Below, one piece after another: positions 36,604-46,305 of a DNA stretch of 64,000 nt. Made by a program: the position numbers and the translations under genes. This stretch comes from CAZGEA01 sp964524515 (GTDB lineage Bacteria > Patescibacteriota > Microgenomatia > UBA8517). The notes beneath the pieces were generated by a model. The model was not told the origin of the DNA and ran no database searches. It saw only the letters and a list, made by a program, of their open reading frames with translations. The stretch is from positions 310,001 to 374,000 of the forward strand of contig CAZGEA010000001.1 of the NCBI GenBank assembly GCA_964524515.1. The letters run 5' to 3'. How positions within the stretch are numbered: the stretch's first letter is position 1; every line of letters starts with the position of its first letter.

Positions 36604-38151
36604 TTATTTCAGTACTTCAAAAAACAAAAGATGTTCGTTTGATCCATGTTGAACATATTCACGAACAAAAGGTGGTCTTGTAGCTTTTTTATATGATGCA
36701 ATTAAATTAAGTCCCAATTCTGATGGATCACCTGTATATGTAAATCTTGAATCATTAATCACCAAAAAAGTTAAATTCCCGGCATCTCTTGATTCAGCCA
36801 AGGGCTTTGGAACTTCATGAATGTTTAATCCGATTCCAACAACAATTACTGAATTCAATTGATCTAAATACATTTGTAATCCATCAGGCAAAGTACCAAA
36901 ATAACCTTCAGTTCCCACAACTATTTGTTTATCAGGATTTTTAACATGTAGATCCTTTATATATTCTGAAATTTGTTTTATTCCATTTCCGGCAGTCCAC
37001 TCTTCAAGATATCCAGACCTCTCACTTCGCGGTATTGCAGCCCTTTCAAGATCAGTCCAAAAATTAAAAATTGTTACAAAGCTTGATATCAGTAGAACCA
37101 AAACCGATATATAAAAAATATATTTAAAATATCTAAGATTTATTAAAATTGAATTCCCTGCCAGTATAATTAAATAAGGTATTGTAAAAAGAATATATCT
37201 TGCAGTAAAAACTTTAGCAATCGCACTTTCCATAACAATTGGTGTAATAAAAAGAATAAACAAAAAAACATTTTCTGATATATTTCTTTTTTGTTTCAAA
37301 AATACCACCAAGGAAAAAATAGCCAATATTAATACTGGCGCAGGACCCCAAATTCTAATCCATTCAAAACTTCTATCTATTTGCGATACAAATGGATCAA
37401 GTGGAGAACTAAATAAATGCGAAATTGGATAAACGTAATCTAAATTTCTAGAATTTATTAAATTAAAATTAGGACCTAAACGTAAAATATTATACATCGC
37501 AAAAGCGATTATCGATGAAATTAAATTTAAAACAAAAAATTGAAATCCAAATTTATAAATATTTTTTCGATCAAACGAAATAATAAAACTAAGTGGTGAT
37601 AATAAAATTAAAAATATAGCTGGTGATTTTGTAAGCCAAGCAAAACCCAAACAAAATCCAGTAAAAAGTGCAGCATCAATCCTTTTTGTTTTTGCAGTAA
37701 TTATAGAAAAGAAAATTGCCCACGTTCCCCAAAAAGTAAGCATCGAATCAACCAATGCCATTCTGTCAAAAAAGACAAGAAACGGGCAAATCGATGTAAT
37801 TAAAGCTGAAAAAATTGCTGCTTTTTTAGATTTAAATAACAAATAAGAAATACTAAAAACCCCCAAAATAGTACCAGTTCCAGTCATTACTGATAAAAAT
37901 CTTCCAGCAAACAAAGGATCAGAAAACCTAGAAACCGCAAACATTAAAATCCACATAAAAAATGGCTGTTTTCCATCAGACAATGGCAAAAAACGAAGAG
38001 TAGGTTCATGACCCATTACTTGAGACCATCTAACATAAATAGCTTCATCAGCAAAAACAGGCAGGTAAGTTAAATTAATCGATCTAACTATAAAACCAGA
38101 TACCAATAAACCAATTAAAATAATTAATGTATAAATATAATTTTTTTTCAC
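36604..38151 (-). CDS. GT39/ArnT-like membrane glycosyltransferase
   Basis: A 515-residue enzyme with the classic GT39 signs: VFADEAIYVRWSQVM in the first loop (Asp-Glu), SDGKQPFFMWI as the K-x-P-x-F block, and RMALVDSMLTFWGTWAIF in the second loop. About 12 helices precede a C-terminal soluble region of about 120 residues. This is the most canonical GT39 member in the window. It should use a polyprenyl-phosphate sugar, perhaps made by the DPM-like enzyme that precedes it with a 4-base overlap. The acceptor could be protein or glycan. Confidence 0.87.
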   Translation of the reverse strand: MKKNYIYTLIILIGLLVSGFIVRSINLTYLPVFADEAIYVRWSQVMGHEPTLRFLPLSDGKQPFFMWILMFAVSRFSDPLFAGRFLSVMTGTGTILGVFSISYLLFKSKKAAIFSALITSICPFLVFFDRMALVDSMLTFWGTWAIFFSIITAKTKRIDAALFTGFCLGFAWLTKSPAIFLILLSPLSFIISFDRKNIYKFGFQFFVLNLISSIIAFAMYNILRLGPNFNLINSRNLDYVYPISHLFSSPLDPFVSQIDRSFEWIRIWGPAPVLILAIFSLVVFLKQKRNISENVFLFILFITPIVMESAIAKVFTARYILFTIPYLIILAGNSILINLRYFKYIFYISVLVLLISSFVTIFNFWTDLERAAIPRSERSGYLEEWTAGNGIKQISEYIKDLHVKNPDKQIVVGTEGYFGTLPDGLQMYLDQLNSVIVVGIGLNIHEVPKPLAESRDAGNLTFLVINDSRFTYTGDPSELGLNLIASYKKATRPPFVREYVQHGSNEHLLFFEVLK

Positions 38152-38900
38152 TTATATCTTCCTAATATGGCATTAATTCTAACTTGTATCAATCCACGAA
38201 GCCCAATCCAAGAATCCTTTATTGGATTCACACGTCCCTTTACACCCTTTTCTTCCCAAAATACATCAACCTCACTTACACGAAACCCCATCTTACGCGC
38301 CAAATAAAGAACTTCTAAATCAAATCCTGCGGTAACAGTATAACCGTCAATCGATTCCATTTTATGAAGTTCCTTCATCTTGCTAAAAATTTTATTACTT
38401 GCAGTTTTTTTGAAAATTTTAAAACCACATTGTGTATCTTTATATGGCATTCTTAAAATAACAGTTCGCAAAACAACAAAACCCATTGCCATTATTTTTC
38501 TAATCAGAGGAGCCCCTTTTCTTCCAGTCCTTGAACCAATTGCAATATCACTACCCGCATCAATCATCTGTGTTAATTTTTCAATTTGATCAATTGGAGT
38601 TGCCTGATCTGTATCAGTAAACAAAACCAAATCGCCCTTTGCCTTTAACATCCCTTCAATTACAGTACCAGCCTTACCTCTATGAGGCTCCAAAATTGGA
38701 TAAAAATATTTATGTTTTTTGGCAAATTTCTGTAAAAAGTTAAACGTCTCATCAGTTGAGCCATCATCAACCAACAAAACCTCCCAATTATATTTTTGTT
38801 TCGATAAATATTGATAAACTTCATCCAATACACCTCTCTTTAAATTAGACATTTCATTATATGAAGGGACGACAACAGATAAATATATATTTTTATTCAT
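38148..38900 (-). CDS. GT2 DPM/ALG5-like polyprenyl-phosphate sugar transferase
   Basis: A 250-residue GT2 protein: LSVVVPSYNEMSNLKRGV, LVDDGSTDETF, the DXD motif in LFTDTDQATP and DTQCGFKIFKK, the DPM/ALG5 block. No membrane helix follows the catalytic part. The ALG5 branch makes dolichyl-phosphate-glucose; sugar identity is not provable here. Coupling by overlap to the GT39-like gene suggests it supplies that enzyme's donor. It lies 2 bases after the upstream GT-C gene. Confidence 0.87.
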   Translation of the reverse strand: MNKNIYLSVVVPSYNEMSNLKRGVLDEVYQYLSKQKYNWEVLLVDDGSTDETFNFLQKFAKKHKYFYPILEPHRGKAGTVIEGMLKAKGDLVLFTDTDQATPIDQIEKLTQMIDAGSDIAIGSRTGRKGAPLIRKIMAMGFVVLRTVILRMPYKDTQCGFKIFKKTASNKIFSKMKELHKMESIDGYTVTAGFDLEVLYLARKMGFRVSEVDVFWEEKGVKGRVNPIKDSWIGLRGLIQVRINAILGRYK

Positions 38901-38902
38901 TA

Positions 38903-40366
38903 TTAATTTGTATATCCAAATAATGGCTCGGTCAAATTTTGATTCTCACCGCTACAACTTTGATCAATTTTTTTATTCTCATACTTTTTATAGTCAGGCA
39001 AAATCAACCCTAATGCACCAAAACTCTTATCAATTTTATCTACCATACTATGTGGAAATACAATTGTATAAACAGGACTATTACTCGCAGGCAAATTAAC
39101 ATGCATATTCTTAATATAAAACAAATACCTATAACCTAAATTATATCCAGGTTGAGTAATATAAGAAATCGAAATACAAGGATATCCATGAATTTTCGAA
39201 TCTTCATTTATGTAATTTACAATCTGTTTCCTTTGAATGTAACCACTTGCATTAATAGGATGGCTTATAAATCTGAAAACACTTACAAAAGATAGAAATA
39301 AAACCAAAAATACACCTACTAATGATAACTTTTTTCTTCCAAATAAATACAAAATAAACATAACAATAACAAGCATCCACACAAAATTTAAACTATTTAA
39401 ATAATATTCCGATAAAATTTTTGAGTAATTAGCAAAAAAAGTAATCACCATTAAAATCCACCCAACCAAAACACTCGCAATATTTTTATTCAAAACTCTT
39501 TTGTAAATCAAAAAACCAAAAAATAATAAAATAATTAATGACGGTAGCCAAAAACTTACATTAAAACTTTGGCCAATAAATAAATTTGTAATATTTTTAT
39601 ATGCTAAATACAAAGTTCTTTCTAATTTTGTAGCATTATAAACAGTATCGCTTTGCGAAGTTGTAACTGATAAAAATAAATATCTAGATTGTAAAAAATT
39701 ATTTCTCAACTCAAAAAGAATCAATGGTAAAAGACCAAAAAGACTTGAAACAGTAAAATATAGTATAGATTTTTTAGATGGTATCTTTTTAGACAATAAA
39801 ATAGAAATAAAAACCAAAGGAATCAAAAGGATTAACCCCATATTCACATGCCAAATCAAACCAACCAATAATCCAATTAACAAATAACCAAAATTATTAT
39901 TTTTAAAAATCAAATAAATACCATAAAAAAACCAGATACAAAATAATAAAAACAATGGCTGAGTCGGTACTACTTCTCTTTCATTTATTGAAAGAAAATA
40001 ACTCGTTGAATGAAAAAATGCAGCCAAATAACCAGCATCTATCGAAAAAATCTTTTTAAAGACAATATAAAAACTAAAAGTTGTTAATGCACCAAGAATT
40101 GATACTGCAAAAACTCCACCTATTGGATCCATTCCAAACAATAAATAAAATGGGACTAAAAAATAATAAAAATAAGGTCCAATATAAATTCCAGAAGTTG
40201 ATGTTTCCTGTCCTATTAATCTAAAATTCCCATGAACAATATCTTTAACAAACCAGCCAATTAAATCTTGGTCATGAGAATATAAAAAAAGATCAGGTGC
40301 ACGATAAAGTCTAAAGAAAAAACTAATTAAAACAAATATTAATATTGGTGTTATAAATTTCTTCAC
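38903..40366 (-). CDS. GT-C glycosyltransferase, B-type
   Basis: A 487-residue membrane protein with LYSHDQDLIGWFVKDIVHGN and IGQETSTSGIYIGPYFYYFL, the B-type layout (DQ then GPxxYY). The RDA found in its relatives is replaced by DLI. Around ten helices end in a soluble tail of about 100 residues. It overlaps the next B-type gene by 4 bases, a tandem pair. A GT-C transferase role is inferred from fold and motif position. Confidence 0.78.
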   Translation of the reverse strand: MKKFITPILIFVLISFFFRLYRAPDLFLYSHDQDLIGWFVKDIVHGNFRLIGQETSTSGIYIGPYFYYFLVPFYLLFGMDPIGGVFAVSILGALTTFSFYIVFKKIFSIDAGYLAAFFHSTSYFLSINEREVVPTQPLFLLFCIWFFYGIYLIFKNNNFGYLLIGLLVGLIWHVNMGLILLIPLVFISILLSKKIPSKKSILYFTVSSLFGLLPLILFELRNNFLQSRYLFLSVTTSQSDTVYNATKLERTLYLAYKNITNLFIGQSFNVSFWLPSLIILLFFGFLIYKRVLNKNIASVLVGWILMVITFFANYSKILSEYYLNSLNFVWMLVIVMFILYLFGRKKLSLVGVFLVLFLSFVSVFRFISHPINASGYIQRKQIVNYINEDSKIHGYPCISISYITQPGYNLGYRYLFYIKNMHVNLPASNSPVYTIVFPHSMVDKIDKSFGALGLILPDYKKYENKKIDQSCSGENQNLTEPLFGYTN

Positions 40367-41853
40367 AAGCGTATTCTTCTTTGAACAATAATTCCACCAA
40401 AACGTGCTTCCTTTTCAACTTTTCCAATTCCCTCTTGTCGATTAAGCCATGTATTCAGTCTCTCAGGATGTGGCGGATCAACTTCATACAAAGTATATAA
40501 AGGACTAATAATTTCAGTTGACGGCTCATATCCTTTCACTCTTCCTCCATACCATCTAAACAAATAATCATAAGAATGAGGAATTACTGGGGGAACATAA
40601 ACATCAACAGAAAACTGCCTAAAATTTGCATCAGAATAAATCCAATCCATAGCCTTTTTTTGATTACCCAATGCAATTGTCGATTCACCGTCAAGTTTGT
40701 CTGAATATCTATTAATTGAAAGAGCAATATTGTTTCTAAAAAATGCAAAGAAAAATACTAAAACAAAAATTTTACCAAGTCTATATTTCCATATTTGACT
40801 AAGCACAATTCCAAACATAAGAATAAAAATTAAATAATATCCAGTAACATAATAATCATAAAAATTCCCTTCATTTCCTTGAAAAAATAGTATTCCCACA
40901 TACAAAGTAGTTAAAAATATAATTAAAATTCTAGATAATTTATTTTTAAGAAATTTAGGTATATTTATTAGGAAAAATAACAAAACAACAATCAACAATA
41001 TGTTTTCAAGTTGCCCTCTTGATTCAAAAATTTTATTAACAAAAACATCAATATAAAAATTAGTTCTTAATTGAATTATTTTCCAAAAATCAATTTTAAA
41101 ACTTTGATCTCCAACAAAAAATTTAAGAATATTATTTCTAAGTATTCCATCATGCCTTAAATCAAAAACTAAAAGTGGCAAAAACGTTACAAAAAAAGAA
41201 ACAAAACTTAATAATAAAACTTTAATTGATGGCCTATTTTTCCAATTAAAAATTAAAAATATAAATATTGCTGGAAAATAGAAAAATTCACCAGATGAAC
41301 CGAAGTGAAACAATGATGATCCTGCAATAAATCCTAAAAATATCCAATAGAAGTTGTAGCCCTTCGCAATTTTATATAGACAATAAACAAGTAAAACAGA
41401 CAACAAAAACATCGGAGTTGGGTTTGAAAGCCAACGCGAAGAAAGAACAATATTAAATGAAAAAGCACCAACAGCAAGTGCAATAATTCCTGCAGCATTT
41501 CCAAACTCACGTTTTCCCAGTATATAAACAAAAAATAAACCTAAAACTGTTAGTATTGATAAAAATACTGAGACAAAAACTGGATTACCATTACCCAAGA
41601 AATAAGCTGGAGTTATCAAATAATAATAAAAAGGGCCCCTAAATATTCCAGCAATTCCAGTTGTCGGTCCAATTAAAAATATTTTTTTGTATTCAATTAA
41701 GTCAAAAACTACATTTGCATCTCTTCCTTGATCAAAATAAAATCCCAACACTTGATCAATTCTATATACACGAAACCACAAAGCAAAAACCAAAATGGTA
41801 ATCAAAAAAAATGGAATTAATAATTTTTTATATTCTATTTTAAATTTCTGCAT
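40363..41853 (-). CDS. GT-C glycosyltransferase, B-type
   Basis: A 496-residue membrane protein with FYFDQGRDANVVFDLIEYKK, LIGPTTGIAGIFRGPFYYYLITP and about ten helices. It shares DQxRDA and GPFYYY with the proteins at 26524 and 42822. The N-terminal 19 bases overlap the end of the NrnA-like gene. The C-terminal tail ends with charged residues (GGIIVQRRIRL). Expected to use a polyprenyl-phosphate sugar on the outer face; acceptor unknown. Confidence 0.8.
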   Translation of the reverse strand: MQKFKIEYKKLLIPFFLITILVFALWFRVYRIDQVLGFYFDQGRDANVVFDLIEYKKIFLIGPTTGIAGIFRGPFYYYLITPAYFLGNGNPVFVSVFLSILTVLGLFFVYILGKREFGNAAGIIALAVGAFSFNIVLSSRWLSNPTPMFLLSVLLVYCLYKIAKGYNFYWIFLGFIAGSSLFHFGSSGEFFYFPAIFIFLIFNWKNRPSIKVLLLSFVSFFVTFLPLLVFDLRHDGILRNNILKFFVGDQSFKIDFWKIIQLRTNFYIDVFVNKIFESRGQLENILLIVVLLFFLINIPKFLKNKLSRILIIFLTTLYVGILFFQGNEGNFYDYYVTGYYLIFILMFGIVLSQIWKYRLGKIFVLVFFFAFFRNNIALSINRYSDKLDGESTIALGNQKKAMDWIYSDANFRQFSVDVYVPPVIPHSYDYLFRWYGGRVKGYEPSTEIISPLYTLYEVDPPHPERLNTWLNRQEGIGKVEKEARFGGIIVQRRIRL

Positions 41854-42812
41854 ACATTCAATATCTTATCAATTCCTTGGGAAAAATTCATATCGTAAAG
41901 TCTAGCAGCCGATGCCCACTTGTGGCCTCCGCCTCCAAGTTCAATTGCAATCTTTGAAACATCAACGCCAGTTCTCGATCTAAAACTGACAGATATAAAA
42001 TTTGGTGACTCTTCAATTGCAATAAATCCAAAATCAGTATTTTCAATACTTTGAATTAAAATATCAGCCAACTCACTTTTAGCCCCGTCAATATGACCCA
42101 ATTTTTGATATTCTTCATAATTTAATGCAGACCAAACAATCTTTTTATCTTGATCAATCTGAATTTTTTCCATTATTTTTCCCCAAAGTTTTACATGATC
42201 AAGTGAATATGATTGATATAAACTTCTTATTATTTTATTCTTATCTGCAAACTTCATCAATTCAGCAACTACATCAAAAGTAATTTCATTTGCTTCAGGA
42301 AATCTCAAAGCTCCTGTATCCCCAATTATTCCCGTTAACAAATCTTGAGCAATTGAATTATTAATTTCAATCTTCATGTCATTAATAATAAAATAAACCA
42401 ATTCGCAATTAGCAGCGATATTAAACTTTACTAAATTAATATCTCCATACATTTCATTTGTCTCATGATGATCAATAACAATAATTGGAATATCAAAAAT
42501 TGGAATATCACGCCTCCCAGTCACCCTATTCCAACCAGCAGAATCAAGAGTAATAAATAAATCAAAAGACGAATAATCAAAATTTGAATAATCTATTGTT
42601 TTCACTTTATCTGAATTTGCCAAAAATTCTAAATTACCAGGTAAATTATGTGGACAAACAATTGAAACATTTTTATTCATTTGAGTTAATAATTCATAAA
42701 ATGCCAATGCAGATCCCACAGAATCAGCATCAGGACTTGCATGACAATTAACCAAAATGTTTGAAGAGTTTTTTATCTTTTCTAAAATAAGAGATGACTC
42801 GGGATAATTCAT
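41835..42812 (-). CDS. nrnA: NrnA-like DHH/DHHA1 phosphoesterase
   Basis: A 325-residue DHH-family protein. Metal-binding motifs are HASPDADSVGS (His24, Asp28, Asp30), Asp90, DHHET (114-118) and GDTGALRF (Asp165); the C-terminal DHHA1 domain shows GGGGHKWAS (293-301). Bacterial NrnA degrades short RNA oligomers and 3'-phosphoadenosine phosphate; in many small genomes it is the only nanoRNase. Related DHH enzymes cleave cyclic dinucleotides, but no PAS or GGDEF domain is present. It sits inside the glycan gene run, 9 bases after a GT-C gene and overlapping the next by 19 bases. Confidence 0.88.
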   Translation of the reverse strand: MNYPESSLILEKIKNSSNILVNCHASPDADSVGSALAFYELLTQMNKNVSIVCPHNLPGNLEFLANSDKVKTIDYSNFDYSSFDLFITLDSAGWNRVTGRRDIPIFDIPIIVIDHHETNEMYGDINLVKFNIAANCELVYFIINDMKIEINNSIAQDLLTGIIGDTGALRFPEANEITFDVVAELMKFADKNKIIRSLYQSYSLDHVKLWGKIMEKIQIDQDKKIVWSALNYEEYQKLGHIDGAKSELADILIQSIENTDFGFIAIEESPNFISVSFRSRTGVDVSKIAIELGGGGHKWASAARLYDMNFSQGIDKILNVCRNLK

Positions 42813-42821
42813 TTTATTTAG

Positions 42822-44384
42822 TTACTTTTTTGAATGAACTAATTTATAAATTGTTACCCCATACAAATCCCATTCATTTTCAATTTTGCTCCAACCAAAA
42901 TTAGCAACTTCAGCTTTTGAATTATGAGTTGGATCGCATTTAGATTTATCAAGTTCACATACAACAAATAATTGATTTGCAATTGTCTCATCTGCTTTTT
43001 GAGGATCAATTTGAACCAAATATGATCCATTTTTTTCCATAAAATACTGATATGCACCTTCATAATTACGCTCTGCAATAACTGCAAAATTAAAATTTTG
43101 ACCGTTTGATTCTTCAATAATTTTATTAGCTACATCAGCAGATCTTTGAAGTTGTCTATTTGGTGAATATTTAATTGGATTTTCATTCAAATTAACAATA
43201 ATTAAAAAGATCAAAATGGTTAATAAAAAAATATTTCCCAACAATTTTACCTTTTTAACATGACCCAAAATTCCACCCAACAATATAAAAAGAGCAGGAG
43301 CTAAAAATCCATAATAATGGTCATATATTTCTTGCTTATAAAGGGACAATCCAACAACTCCAATTCCCAACCATATAAATAAAAATATAAATGCCTGTTT
43401 CTCCTTTGAAGTTAATTTTTGCCTATATAATCCAAATATCCATGCTAGGGCTGCTAAATATCCTACCACCAACCAACCACCAACGTATTCATTTTTTGCA
43501 GAAACCAATCTACTTGTTATTTTATCAAGCTGCGGTATAACTTTTGCAAAACCACTCCATGGTTTAATAGAAACAGTCGTTTGTCGATCAGTAAAGAATT
43601 TCTCAATTGCAGAAAAATTTCGCCAATCATGCCTTGCATCAAATATAACAAGTGGTGACATCAAAAATCCAAATATAAATATTCCCAATAAACTAAATTT
43701 CAAAATCCTAAATATTTCTTTACTATTTTTCCTATTTTGAATTTCTTTATAAAAGACCAAAAACCAAAAAATCAAAACAACAGGTAGGATCAATAATCCT
43801 AAATAATGTGATTGCATTACAAATGCAAAACTCAAACCAACAATAGGAAGCCAAAAAACCTCTCTATTTTGCCAAAATCTCCATATTCCATAGACAGTCA
43901 AAAGTGCAAAAAATGGCATGATATTTGGATTCCACGAAGATTTTGTATAAATAATAATAGTAGGAGCTATAGCATATAAAATTGATGCAGCAAAAGCAGC
44001 AACTCTACCAAACATATCTCGTGTGGCATACCACACCAAGAAAATTGTCAAAACTCCAAAAAAAGCAACTAATATAGAAGGGCCAATTGGAGAAAAATTA
44101 AACAATAATAAAGCAGGGGCAATAAAATAATAATAAAGTGGCCCCAAATACATATTTCCAATTGAAGTTCCAGGGCCCACCAATATGATATCAGCATTTA
44201 CCAATAATCTTCTAACAACCAAAGCATCACGACCTTCATCTCCCAAAAAAGTCATATACTCACCAATTCGATAAAATCTAAAAAAGGAACCTATTAAAAT
44301 TATTCCAACTAAAAACAAAAATTCAGTTTTATTATTTTTAATAAACGTCGTACTATTTTTAATGAAACTTTTTATTTTTTGCAT
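42822..44384 (-). CDS. GT-C glycosyltransferase, B-type with DE
   Basis: About 520 residues: helices from about residue 20 to 400 and a soluble C-terminal part. FLGDEGRDALVVRRLLVNAD and VGPGTSIGNMYLGPLYYYFIAP are the B-type blocks; here the acidic pair is the usual Asp-Glu, making it the link between the DQ proteins and ordinary GT39 enzymes. Start set at ATG 44384 (MQKIKSF), leaving 8 bases to the upstream stop instead of a 19-base overlap. Donor should be a polyprenyl-phosphate sugar, perhaps from the DPM-like gene just upstream. Confidence 0.83.
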   Translation of the reverse strand: MQKIKSFIKNSTTFIKNNKTEFLFLVGIILIGSFFRFYRIGEYMTFLGDEGRDALVVRRLLVNADIILVGPGTSIGNMYLGPLYYYFIAPALLLFNFSPIGPSILVAFFGVLTIFLVWYATRDMFGRVAAFAASILYAIAPTIIIYTKSSWNPNIMPFFALLTVYGIWRFWQNREVFWLPIVGLSFAFVMQSHYLGLLILPVVLIFWFLVFYKEIQNRKNSKEIFRILKFSLLGIFIFGFLMSPLVIFDARHDWRNFSAIEKFFTDRQTTVSIKPWSGFAKVIPQLDKITSRLVSAKNEYVGGWLVVGYLAALAWIFGLYRQKLTSKEKQAFIFLFIWLGIGVVGLSLYKQEIYDHYYGFLAPALFILLGGILGHVKKVKLLGNIFLLTILIFLIIVNLNENPIKYSPNRQLQRSADVANKIIEESNGQNFNFAVIAERNYEGAYQYFMEKNGSYLVQIDPQKADETIANQLFVVCELDKSKCDPTHNSKAEVANFGWSKIENEWDLYGVTIYKLVHSKK

Positions 44385-44392
44385 TGCTAAAT

Positions 44393-45097
44393 TTACTTTA
44401 ATTTTACCCATAATCTAAACAAATCAATAAAACTTTGAATAATCACATCAAGTGATGCACCAGTTCCATGCCCTTCAACTCTTGGATAATGAGTTGTCGG
44501 AATCTCAACAATTGAAAAATTATGTTTTCTAGATTTTATTAATAATTCACTACTAATAAATGCACCTCTCTCACTTTCCAATGGTTCAATTGTGTCAATT
44601 ACTTTCTTAGAAATCAATTTAAACCCACAATCAATATCTCGAACTTTCAAACCAAATAAAATAAATACAGACATTTGCCAAATAAAAGTATTAATTTTTC
44701 TATAAAAAGGAACTTTTCTATTTCTATAATATCCAATCACCAAATCAGCATTTGTTTCATTTTGCTTATCTATAAAATTAACAACTTCAGAAAAATCAAA
44801 TTGACCGTCAGAATCAGTAAAAGTTATCCATTTATATTTTGAAGTATAAAGTCCGCTTTTAAGTGCTGCTCCATATCCACGATTTGGATCATGGTTAATT
44901 ATTTTAATATTTTTATTTTTATCGACGTATTTTTGAACTACATCTTTAGTTTTATCTTTTGATCCATCGTTTATGATTATTAATTCCCATTTCTCGCTTA
45001 TTTCAGGCAATATCAAAACTGCCTTTTCAATTGTTTTTCCAATATTTTTCTCTTCATTGTAAGCTGGAAAAAACACAGACAACTCTTTTATTTTCAT
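44393..45097 (-). CDS. GT2 DPM-like polyprenyl-phosphate sugar transferase
   Basis: A 234-residue GT2 protein: LSVFFPAYNEEKNIGKTIEK, INDGSKDKTKD, the DXD motif in FTDSDGQFD, and DIDCGFKLISK, the DPM1 signature. It has no separate membrane domain. It is the first gene of the long minus-strand run; an extended -10-like TGATAAACT lies about ten bases before its ATG in the divergent gap to the PIG-V-like gene. It would charge a carrier lipid with a single sugar in the cytoplasm. Confidence 0.88.
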   Translation of the reverse strand: MKIKELSVFFPAYNEEKNIGKTIEKAVLILPEISEKWELIIINDGSKDKTKDVVQKYVDKNKNIKIINHDPNRGYGAALKSGLYTSKYKWITFTDSDGQFDFSEVVNFIDKQNETNADLVIGYYRNRKVPFYRKINTFIWQMSVFILFGLKVRDIDCGFKLISKKVIDTIEPLESERGAFISSELLIKSRKHNFSIVEIPTTHYPRVEGHGTGASLDVIIQSFIDLFRLWVKLK

Positions 45098-45133
45098 AAT
45101 TTGTTACAGTTTATCATGCCAATTGAATCCATG

Positions 45134-45139
45134 TATAAT
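45134..45139 (+). promoter_or_regulatory. -10 box for a leaderless transcript
   Basis: TATAAT at 45134-45139 lies seven bases before ATG 45147. Transcription normally starts about 6-8 bases after this box, so the mRNA should begin at or next to the start codon. A weak TTATCA lies 17 bases upstream (45111-45116). No Shine-Dalgarno is present. Promoter activity is inferred. Confidence 0.6.
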
Positions 45140-45146
45140 TAAAACA

Positions 45147-46298
45147 ATGCAAAAATCATTAAAGGTTTTCTTAATAATAATTTTTCTTGCAATTGCTCCA
45201 ATACTTGTTGTTTGGCTTCCATTTCTACTTGAAATAAAATCATTTATGGGTATTCCTATTGCTCAAGGTGGATTAAGTGCGATAGTTTCAAATTACGATG
45301 GACCACTATATATTGTCATTGCTAAAACTTTTTATAATTTTGATTTAATCAAAAACTTCCCATTTAGCCTTCCAGTTGAATACTACGCAGCTCACTTTCC
45401 ACTTTTTCCAATTATAATTCGCGCTTTTGGGCAATTTACGGGTTATATTTACGGTGGCTTAATTGCAAGCATCTTAGGTTCAATCTTTGCATTAAGTTAT
45501 TTTTATTTACTTGCAAAAATGTATTTAAAACCACAAAACGCATTATGGCTTACTGCAATTTTTTCAATTTTCCCTGTTAGATTCTTAATAGTCAGATCAG
45601 TTGTCTCCCCTGAAGCATTATTTTTAGGTGCTATTATTGCTTCCATTTTTTACTTCCAAAAGAAAAATTATTTTCTAGCAGGAATTTTTGGAGCTATTGC
45701 ACAAATGACCAAATCTCCAGCAATTATTTTATTTATCTCATACTTTATTACGATAACTTTTCCATACATTTCCAAAATGGTTATGGGAAAACTTAAAAAA
45801 ATAGAGCTTTATTCACTCAGTTCGATCTTTATATTTTTAATTCCCTTATCCTTAGTTTTAGTTTTTGGAATTTATTATTTTCAAATGGGCAATTTCTTTG
45901 CTTATTTTAATTCTGGAGATAATATTCACTTATTTTTTCCACCATTCCAAATATTTAATTATTCTCAATCTTGGGTCGGTAGCCATTGGCTAGAAGATAT
46001 AATTTTTATATATTTACTCTCTCTAACTGGAATCGCCAGCTTATATAAATTAAAAGATAAAGCCATGTTTTATTTTTGTTCTATATTTTTCATTGCAATA
46101 ATATTTGTTTCCCACAGAGATATTTCAAGATATATTTTGCCAATTACTCCATTTTTATTAATTGGATTATCAAAATTTTTAATCAAAAAACAATTTAAAA
46201 TAATATTATTAATTCTTTTACTTCCAATGCTACTTTACTCCATTGCGTTTATTTCGAACAATATTATGCCAATAGGAAATTGGACACCTCTGCTATAA
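45147..46298 (+). CDS. PIG-V-like GT-C membrane protein
   Basis: 383 residues, around ten helices. SNYDGPLYIVIAKTFY followed by YYAAHFPLFPIIIRAF gives the DGxxY...FPLxP pattern of PIG-V relatives, the same type as the protein at 12570 but more divergent. Start taken at ATG 45147 rather than TTG 45123, because the TATAAT box at 45134 lies inside the longer frame. It is alone on the plus strand, divergent from the long minus-strand run, so it is probably controlled separately. Lipid-phosphate sugar donor expected; acceptor unknown. Confidence 0.78.
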   Translation: MQKSLKVFLIIIFLAIAPILVVWLPFLLEIKSFMGIPIAQGGLSAIVSNYDGPLYIVIAKTFYNFDLIKNFPFSLPVEYYAAHFPLFPIIIRAFGQFTGYIYGGLIASILGSIFALSYFYLLAKMYLKPQNALWLTAIFSIFPVRFLIVRSVVSPEALFLGAIIASIFYFQKKNYFLAGIFGAIAQMTKSPAIILFISYFITITFPYISKMVMGKLKKIELYSLSSIFIFLIPLSLVLVFGIYYFQMGNFFAYFNSGDNIHLFFPPFQIFNYSQSWVGSHWLEDIIFIYLLSLTGIASLYKLKDKAMFYFCSIFFIAIIFVSHRDISRYILPITPFLLIGLSKFLIKKQFKIILLILLLPMLLYSIAFISNNIMPIGNWTPLL

Positions 46299-46305
46299 TC
46301 TTAAA

